NCBI GenBank assembly: GCA_026387255.1
Contig: JAPLMA010000007.1
Span: 1-11,083 of the forward strand
Reading direction: 5' to 3'
Source: Candidatus Omnitrophota bacterium
GTDB taxonomy: Bacteria > Omnitrophota > Gorgyraeia > Gygaellales > Profunditerraquicolaceae
DNA length: 11,083 nt
Shown: one piece after another, positions 7,454-11,083 of the stretch
How positions within the stretch are numbered: position 1 is the first letter of the stretch
Layout of the letters: every line of letters begins with the position of its first letter
The notes under the pieces: model-generated
What the model saw: the letters and a program-made list of their open reading frames with translations, nothing else
Database searches by the model: none
What the model was told of the DNA's origin: nothing
Made by a program: the position numbers and the translations under genes

Positions 7454-7837
7454 ATGAAACTGAATCGTAAAGGGCTTTCATTAATTGAGGTTATGATTGG
7501 GGTGTTCGTTCTACTGGTAAGCATTTTAGCCGCGCTATCAGGGTTCCTGGGTTCTATGTTTTTGAATAACTCAAGTAACAACTTGACTACTGCAGTAAAT
7601 GATGCTCAATATGTATTAGAGCAGGTCAAAGGCTTAGATTATGCTACCTGTATTCAGAATCTTCCAAACGCATGTTATACGATACCGACATTTATTAATT
7701 TATCGGGAGAAACAGTAGCTTTTGATCCTGCGCCTACTACGATAGGCCCTAATATTCGTAAGATAGCAGTAAAAGTTAGCTGGCAAGATAAGGGCCAGAC
7801 AAGGAGCTTTTCACTTGCGTCATACTTTGCTAAATAA
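7454..7837 (+). CDS. Prepilin-like protein, PilV/GspI type minor pilin
   Basis: A 127-residue protein with a type III (prepilin) signal: a short basic leader MKLNRKG, cleavage expected after Gly7, then LSLIEVMIGVFVLLVSILAALSGFLG with the conserved Glu at mature position 5. The rest is a short globular part containing a cysteine pair (Cys47 and Cys56, AT-C-IQNLPNA-C-YT). The 'SLIEVMIGVFVLLVSILA' hydrophobic helix and the downstream YVLEQVKGLDYA segment resemble PilV/GspI minor pilins. It would be processed by a prepilin peptidase and packed into a pilus or pseudopilus. The ATG has a strong AGGAG ribosome-binding site at 7444-7448. It opens a group of three prepilin-like genes and overlaps the next by 23 nt. 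No obvious -35 box was found upstream, although a TATACT -10-like hexamer lies at 7416-7421. Confidence 0.78.
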   Translation: MKLNRKGLSLIEVMIGVFVLLVSILAALSGFLGSMFLNNSSNNLTTAVNDAQYVLEQVKGLDYATCIQNLPNACYTIPTFINLSGETVAFDPAPTTIGPNIRKIAVKVSWQDKGQTRSFSLASYFAK

Positions 7838-8405
7838 AAGGGGTATTAGTATTGTTGAGGTATTGCTGGTAACTGCAATTATCAGTTTGCTCTTGGGGAG
7901 CATTTTTTATCTCTTAAGCGCAGCGCAGTCTTTGCGTTTGGTTAGCACGGCAAAGATTGAGGTGCAATCAGAAGTAAGACGGGCTATGGATTGGATTGTT
8001 AATGATGTGCGCCAGACAGTTAACTATAGTATCGGATCTAAAGATAATAACCCTCTAAGTACACATATTAAATTTAAGAAGGTTATTGATTATGATACCT
8101 CAGGCAGTGGTTCGGCTTTATTTGGAAATTTTATAGAATACACCTATGATCCTACTTCTCAGACGATTATACGAACTGATTTAAGTATTGACAAAAGCTG
8201 GGCCTTTCGTAATATCATTCAGGCGCCATTCTATACTAAGCTATCGGATGGGAGTATTGTGATAATAAACCCCGTTAATCCTGGGAATGATAGTCCGATT
8301 TATACAACTGGGAATTTAATAATCGATATCAGAGGCCAGAAGCAGGCTAATGCTACAACAAATGTAGGCTATGCTTTAAAGGAAGAAGTAAAGATAAGAA
8401 ACTAA
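7815..8405 (+). CDS. Prepilin-like protein, PilW/GspJ type minor pilin
   Basis: A 196-residue protein beginning MRHTLLNKRG, with prepilin-peptidase cleavage expected after Gly10, then ISIVEVLLVTAIISLLLGSIFYLL with Glu at mature position 5. The segment that follows, including EVRRAMDWIVNDVRQTV, is the helix typical of PilW/GspJ-class minor pilins, and a beta-rich C-terminal part follows. The start is a TTG at 7815, chosen because AAGGAG at 7801-7806 lies 8 bases upstream; a second in-frame TTG at 7827 is too far from it, and there is no ATG before the cleavage motif. The start therefore lies 23 nt inside the preceding gene. It probably acts with its neighbours in a minor-pilin tip complex. The assignment to PilW rather than GspJ cannot be settled because no secretin, ATPase or other assembly gene is in the window. 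Confidence 0.72.
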   Translation: MRHTLLNKRGISIVEVLLVTAIISLLLGSIFYLLSAAQSLRLVSTAKIEVQSEVRRAMDWIVNDVRQTVNYSIGSKDNNPLSTHIKFKKVIDYDTSGSGSALFGNFIEYTYDPTSQTIIRTDLSIDKSWAFRNIIQAPFYTKLSDGSIVIINPVNPGNDSPIYTTGNLIIDIRGQKQANATTNVGYALKEEVKIRN

Positions 8406-8417
8406 AAGGTGTTAATT

Positions 8418-9317
8418 ATGAATAATCGTGGAGTGGTTTTAATTTTTTCTCTTTTGGTGGCTTCGATCTTGTCTATTTTGTTAGTTGCTTTTTACTTTCA
8501 GAGTATAAACGAAAATCAGTTTGCTACTAGATATGCGGATTCTACGCGGGCTTTTTGGTTAGCAGAGGCAGGGGTGGCTAAGGTCAAGAGCAATGCGGGT
8601 ATCGCTACTGCTACCGATAATAGTTTTGACGGTAACTCTCGCCATACTTATAATGCTGTTCCGACTCAAAAAGGAGCAACAGCTTATTATGATATAGTTT
8701 CTACTGGCACGGTGACTTCACCAAGCGGTAGAATCATAAGACGTGTAGCAAATGCCACAATGAAGTTGACTCCGCCAAGTGCCTCGCAATTCCAATATGG
8801 CGTTGAGACGACAAGTAATGATCTGGATTATAAAACTAAATGTATTAAGAATACGGAAAATCCTGCTCATATTACTAAGACAGGTTCAACCCAGACTTTT
8901 GATAATCTTTTCGGTATTAGTAAGGCTGAAATGAAAGCGATATCTCAGGCGCAAGGAACTTATCTGAACGGTAGTTTTGGTAATACAATAAATGCAAGTG
9001 GAGTAACTTGGGTGGATGTATCTTTGGGCCAAACGCTGAATATCCAGCATTTAAATGGTAGTGGTATTGTTATAATTAACGGTAACTTTAAAGTCAATGG
9101 AGTTCCCGCTGATGGTTTTAATGGGATACTTTATATTATTGGACAGTTAGAGACATTGGGTAATTCTGCTGTTAATGGTGCCGTATTTGTGGAGAGTAGC
9201 GCAGCAATAGGCGCGGATTTAAGCGGAAGCTCTTTAATAAGTTACAGTTCCCTTAATATTACTAATGCTTTGCTTGGAGTAGCCACTAAATCCATAACCT
9301 CTTGGCGGGAAATTTAA
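8418..9317 (+). CDS. PilX/GspK-like prepilin with beta-solenoid-like C-terminus
   Basis: The ATG at 8418 is preferred over an in-frame GTG at 8409 because AAGGTG at 8406-8411 is a well-spaced ribosome-binding site and the GTG lies within it. The 299-residue protein starts MNNRG, then VVLIFSLLVASILSILLVAFYF, and continues QFATRYADSTRAFWLAEAGVAKVKS, the pattern of the PilX N-terminal domain (many PilX proteins have 'AF.AAEAG'). Mature position 5 is Phe rather than Glu, as in GspK-type tip pseudopilins, where Glu5 is also missing. From about residue 195 the protein shows short repeating hydrophobic strands (GSGIVIINGNFKVNG, FNGILYIIGQLETLGNSAVNGAVFVESS), suggesting a right-handed beta-solenoid. 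It lies 12 bases after the PilW-like gene and probably caps the same pilus tip. Confidence 0.7.
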   Translation: MNNRGVVLIFSLLVASILSILLVAFYFQSINENQFATRYADSTRAFWLAEAGVAKVKSNAGIATATDNSFDGNSRHTYNAVPTQKGATAYYDIVSTGTVTSPSGRIIRRVANATMKLTPPSASQFQYGVETTSNDLDYKTKCIKNTENPAHITKTGSTQTFDNLFGISKAEMKAISQAQGTYLNGSFGNTINASGVTWVDVSLGQTLNIQHLNGSGIVIINGNFKVNGVPADGFNGILYIIGQLETLGNSAVNGAVFVESSAAIGADLSGSSLISYSSLNITNALLGVATKSITSWREI

Positions 9318-9361
9318 AAATAAAGAGAAAGATTCTATTTTTTACCCCTTTTATTCATTCA

Positions 9362-9390
9362 TTGACAATAAAACAGTTATGTTATAGTAT
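9362..9390 (+). promoter_or_regulatory. Sigma70-like promoter of the RnfD-like gene
   Basis: A perfect -35 TTGACA at 9362-9367 is followed either by TATAGT (9383-9388, five of six, 15-bp spacer) or TAGTAT (9385-9390, four of six, 17-bp spacer). It lies in the largest non-coding gap of the window, 45 bases after the PilX-like stop. The predicted start near 9395 leaves a leader of about 55 nt. This separates the RnfD-like/SOR-like gene pair from the prepilin operon. Confidence 0.62.
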
Positions 9391-9412
9391 GTTGTGCGAC
9401 GAGAATAAGCAG

Positions 9413-9429
9413 TGTCGGTAGCTGTCGGT
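9413..9429. repeat. Short direct repeat in the leader (TGTCGGT, twice, 10-nt period)
   Basis: TGTCGGT occurs at 9413-9419 and again at 9423-9429, one helical turn apart, between the promoter and the start codon of the RnfD-like gene. It could be a regulator half-site pair or chance; nothing in the window decides this. Confidence 0.3.
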
Positions 9430-9449
9430 TAAAAACTACAAAATTAAAT

Positions 9450-10214
9450 ATGCAAATATTAAAATCCATTAAAGCGCAATTAATTATTTACTTAACTTGT
9501 TTGGCTATTTTTTTAGCAATTAAAGATAAGAGCATTATATTTTTGCTGACCTGCGGCCTGGCCGTGTTTTCGGCTTTAGGCGTTGAATCTGCCATATTAT
9601 ATTTTAGAACCAAGGTTTGGAAGTTTACCGCAAGCTCTATGATCACTGGTTTAATTATCGGTTATGTGCTTTCCAGTGATCAGGCGTGGTGGAAGTTTCC
9701 AGCTGCTGGCGCATTAGCTATACTTTCCAAGTATTTAATTGTTTTTAAGAAAAAACATATTTTTAACCCCGCGGCTTTTGGTATTTTTCTGACGCTTATT
9801 TTATTCGGTGTTTCTACCCAATGGAAAGGGACATATGTTTGGTATATACTTTTACCTTGTGGCATTTATTTTGCCCAAAAAATAGGGAAGTTAAAAATAG
9901 TGATCAGCTATTTTTTGGTTTCTTTGGTTTTATTTGGGACTCAAGCTATCGCACAAAGAATTCCTTTAGGGCATATTTTAGGTTATTTGAGTTATTTTTA
10001 TATTTTTGTGATGATTATTGAACCTAAAACATCACCGGTTAAACCCAGAGGACAGATTATTTTTGGCGCAGGAATTGCTATTTTAATTTTTATACTTACC
10101 GAATCCGGAGTTAGGTTTGATGTCGAGTTGTTTAGTTTATTGGTTTTAAATCTGGGGACGGTTCTGTTTTTAAAAAAACAGAACCGTCCCCCTGATTTTA
10201 AACAAGGAGAATAA
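9450..10214 (+). CDS. NqrB/RnfD-family integral membrane protein (orphan)
   Basis: A 254-residue, strongly hydrophobic protein with about eight predicted membrane helices. Recognisable NqrB/RnfD elements are WKFTASSMITGLIIGYVLS (about 57-75), KKHIFNPAAFGI (about 101-112, the conserved 'NIFNPA' element), IEPKTSPVKPRGQIIFG (about 190-206, the 'P.TSP...RG' element), and a final ESGVRFDVELFSLLVLNL. In Rnf and Nqr complexes this subunit carries FMN bound to Thr in an SGAT-like motif; no such motif is visible here, and no other Rnf/Nqr subunit is in the window. It is therefore a stand-alone family member, possibly a transporter or a simplified redox membrane protein. No clear Shine-Dalgarno precedes the ATG at 9450, but it is the only in-frame ATG near the start of the homologous region. 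The last residues (about 235-248) are encoded by a palindromic repeat. The stop lies 2 nt before the next gene's preferred ATG. Confidence 0.72.
   Translation: MQILKSIKAQLIIYLTCLAIFLAIKDKSIIFLLTCGLAVFSALGVESAILYFRTKVWKFTASSMITGLIIGYVLSSDQAWWKFPAAGALAILSKYLIVFKKKHIFNPAAFGIFLTLILFGVSTQWKGTYVWYILLPCGIYFAQKIGKLKIVISYFLVSLVLFGTQAIAQRIPLGHILGYLSYFYIFVMIIEPKTSPVKPRGQIIFGAGIAILIFILTESGVRFDVELFSLLVLNLGTVLFLKKQNRPPDFKQGE
10154..10191. repeat. REP-like palindrome inside the 3' end of the RnfD-like gene
   Basis: Perfect 18-bp arms (10154-10171 and 10174-10191; outer end GGGGACGGTTCTG, inner end a T/A run) are separated by two bases. The GGGGACGGTTCTG / CAGAACCGTCCCC type of palindrome recalls the REP elements mobilised by REP-associated tyrosine transposases (RAYTs); that link is from memory of the motif, not from a search. 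Here it encodes about residues 235-248 of the host protein (GTVLFLKKQNRPP). There is no T tract after it, so it is not a standard terminator; it could stabilise or attenuate the mRNA between the two genes. Confidence 0.75.
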
Positions 10215-10216
10215 TG

Positions 10217-10558
10217 ATGAAAAAAGTCGTATTATTATTTGGATTTTTTACCCTTTTCGTACTAAGCGCGGTAGCTTACGCCCATCCGCCCTCGGATATT
10301 AAAATAACTTTTGATCCAAAAACAAAAATATTGAATGCGGTTATCATTCATGATGTAAGTAATCCCAGAGCGCATTATATTAAGAAAGTTGATGTTGCTT
10401 TAAACGGAAAAAAAATAATCGAGCAGAGTATATCTGTGCAAGATAATTTTGATAGTCAGACGGTTAGCTATCTTATCCCGGATGCTAAAGTTGGTGACGT
10501 ATTTTCTGTTGAAGGCTATTGTAGTATAAGTGGAAAGTTAGAAAAACAGTTAAAATAA
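10217..10558 (+). CDS. Small exported superoxide-reductase-like (desulfoferrodoxin centre II-like) protein
   Basis: A 113-residue protein with a signal peptide (MKK, hydrophobic core, cut after AYA at residue 22), leaving a mature protein that starts HPPSDIKITFD. Two ATGs are adjacent (10214 and 10217); 10217 is chosen because AAGGAG at 10204-10209 is then 7 bases away rather than 4. The pattern HPP (His23), IIHDVSNPRAHYIKKVDVALNG (His45, His53) and VEGYCSISG (Cys102) parallels superoxide reductases, whose iron is held by four His and one Cys in 'H.P', 'H...P..HYI' and 'C..H' motifs. The last His is replaced here (Ser105), so either the iron site is altered or the domain has another role, such as binding a different metal or acting as a structural beta-sandwich. 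Export suggests the periplasm or cell surface. It is tightly coupled to the RnfD-like membrane protein, which supports a shared redox or metal function. Family membership is a motif-level inference. Confidence 0.55.
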   Translation: MKKVVLLFGFFTLFVLSAVAYAHPPSDIKITFDPKTKILNAVIIHDVSNPRAHYIKKVDVALNGKKIIEQSISVQDNFDSQTVSYLIPDAKVGDVFSVEGYCSISGKLEKQLK

Positions 10559-10560
10559 TT

Positions 10561-10620
10561 ACGTCATTCCCACGAAAGTGTGAATCTAAAAGTAGATCCT
10601 CGTTTGCGCGAGGATGACAA
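10561..10620. repeat. REP/MITE-like intergenic repeat with two hairpins
   Basis: GTCAT at 10563-10567 and ATGAC at 10614-10618 form a short outer inverted repeat. Inside are one hairpin with a GAAA tetraloop (ATTCCCAC 10566-10573, GTGTGAAT 10578-10585, one mismatch) and a second with a perfect 7-bp stem (ATCCTCG 10596-10602, CGAGGAT 10609-10615). The 'GTCATTCCC...GGAATGAC' style resembles widely dispersed bacterial intergenic repeats. It fills the gap between the SOR-like and RRM genes and lacks a following T tract, so it is probably not a canonical terminator. Copy number elsewhere in the genome is unknown. Confidence 0.62.
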
Positions 10621-10643
10621 AGAGAAATAATAAAGGGGATAAA

Positions 10644-11083
10644 ATGAACATATTTGTAGGTAATTTATCTTTTGAAGCCAAAGAAATAGATGTCCAGAGG
10701 GCTTTTATGGCTTTTGGCGTAGTTACTTCTGTGGCGATTGTGATGGAGAAAAAAGGCAAAAAATCCCGGGGGTTTGGGTTTGTTGAAATGCCTGATGAGC
10801 AGGAAGCACTGGCGGCGATTGCTCAGTTGCAGGGCAAAGATATTTTAGGCCGTCCGATTAATGTTACGCCGGCTGTATCTAAGGGGCCAAAAAGTGAACC
10901 GATTGGCAAAAGAAATAAATACTCAAGCGGAGTGGGGGGTGGCCGGCATGATCCTTCTTTTGTGCGAACAGGAAAATATAAAGAAGGAAGGCGTTCGCTT
11001 AGTTATGTAAAACAAAGAACGGATGCCGGAATTACTACCCCGGTTCCTGAAAAAAGATATAAGTCTAATCCTATGCGTTGGCT
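10644..11083 (+). CDS. RRM-domain RNA-binding protein (3' end outside window)
   Basis: The frame from the ATG at 10644 stays open to the window end (146 complete codons). An AGGGG ribosome-binding site at 10634-10638 lies 5 bases before it. Residues 1-78 are a single RNA recognition motif: RNP2 is IFVGNL (3-8) and RNP1 is KSRGFGFV (40-47), with LGRPINV closing the fold. The aromatic residues used for RNA stacking (Phe4, Phe44, Phe46) are intact. Single-RRM proteins of this kind occur in cyanobacteria, Bacteroidota, proteobacteria and PVC bacteria, and probably act as RNA chaperones or cold/stress-linked binders; their targets are mostly unknown. The tail after residue 80 is not the usual short glycine-rich end: it is basic and aromatic (GRHDPSFVRTGKYKEGRR, LSYVKQR) and of unrecognised function. 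The gene is separated from the upstream pair by the repeat element, and its promoter is not obvious. Confidence 0.88.
   Translation, partial: MNIFVGNLSFEAKEIDVQRAFMAFGVVTSVAIVMEKKGKKSRGFGFVEMPDEQEALAAIAQLQGKDILGRPINVTPAVSKGPKSEPIGKRNKYSSGVGGGRHDPSFVRTGKYKEGRRSLSYVKQRTDAGITTPVPEKRYKSNPMRW

Noticed and set aside
8409..8417. GTG start three codons upstream for the PilX-like gene
   Set aside because: The GTG is part of the AAGGTG ribosome-binding site that serves the ATG at 8418.
9317..9345. Possible terminator after the prepilin genes (AAAAATA/TATTTTT)
   Set aside because: The stem would be entirely A/T with a 13-15 nt loop; not a convincing rho-independent terminator.
9821..10021. A 66-codon plus-strand frame inside the RnfD-like gene
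   Set aside because: It is an out-of-frame shadow of a gene with clear family motifs.
10154..10191. Reading the 18-bp-arm palindrome as a transcription terminator
   Set aside because: It lies within the coding sequence, is not followed by a T tract, and a coupled gene with a good ribosome-binding site follows directly.
1..11083. CRISPR array, tRNA/rRNA genes, transposase genes, defence islands
   Set aside because: No regularly spaced repeats, no RNA-gene signatures and no transposase or nuclease motifs were seen on either strand.

Overview
The window reads as a moderately AT-rich chromosomal segment from a Gram-negative (diderm) bacterium. It holds a TolC-type outer-membrane channel, a lipid-anchored periplasmic adaptor and an RND pump, plus type IV pilus/type II secretion-like prepilins and the end of a Bat (aerotolerance-type) operon. 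All genes lie on the plus strand, with short gaps and many ATGA overlaps. The mix of batD/batE, prepilins carrying a PilX-like beta-rich protein, an orphan RnfD-like membrane protein and a single-RRM protein would suit an uncultured PVC-type lineage such as Omnitrophota, or a related diderm. That assignment is inference from gene content only; no rRNA or marker gene is present.

Region 1 (2-1264): the C-terminal part of a BatD-like membrane protein, translationally coupled to a BatE-like TPR/SH3 protein, closed by a clear rho-independent terminator.

Region 2 (about 1246-7380): a five-gene efflux operon in the order MarR regulator, TolC-like channel, adaptor lipoprotein, RND inner-membrane pump, small PII-like protein. 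All four junctions overlap (4, 11, 4 and 4 nt), so the set is probably transcribed and translated as a unit. A 25-bp near-perfect palindrome immediately before the marR Shine-Dalgarno is the likely operator for autoregulation. The adaptor has no room for an alpha-helical hairpin. The pump has Asp-Asn and Asn-Asn where AcrB has Asp-Asp and Lys-Asn. The last gene has the secondary-structure order of PII/CutA-like ferredoxin folds, so it may be a small sensor or modulator of the pump.

Region 3 (7454-9317): three closely spaced prepilin-like genes (PilV/GspI-like, PilW/GspJ-like, PilX/GspK-like) that probably encode minor pilins forming a pilus or pseudopilus tip.

Region 4 (about 9362-10558): a strong-looking promoter followed by an orphan NqrB/RnfD-family membrane protein and a small exported protein resembling the superoxide reductase (desulfoferrodoxin centre II) domain, with one expected metal ligand replaced. 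An 18-bp-arm palindrome lies inside the 3' end of the RnfD-like gene and encodes most of its C-terminal tail.

Region 5 (10561-11083): a short REP/MITE-like repeat with two hairpins inside a 5-bp outer inverted repeat, then the start of an RRM RNA-binding protein that runs off the window. There is no gene-free stretch longer than about 135 bases. No tRNA, rRNA, CRISPR array, insertion-sequence transposase or replication origin was seen.
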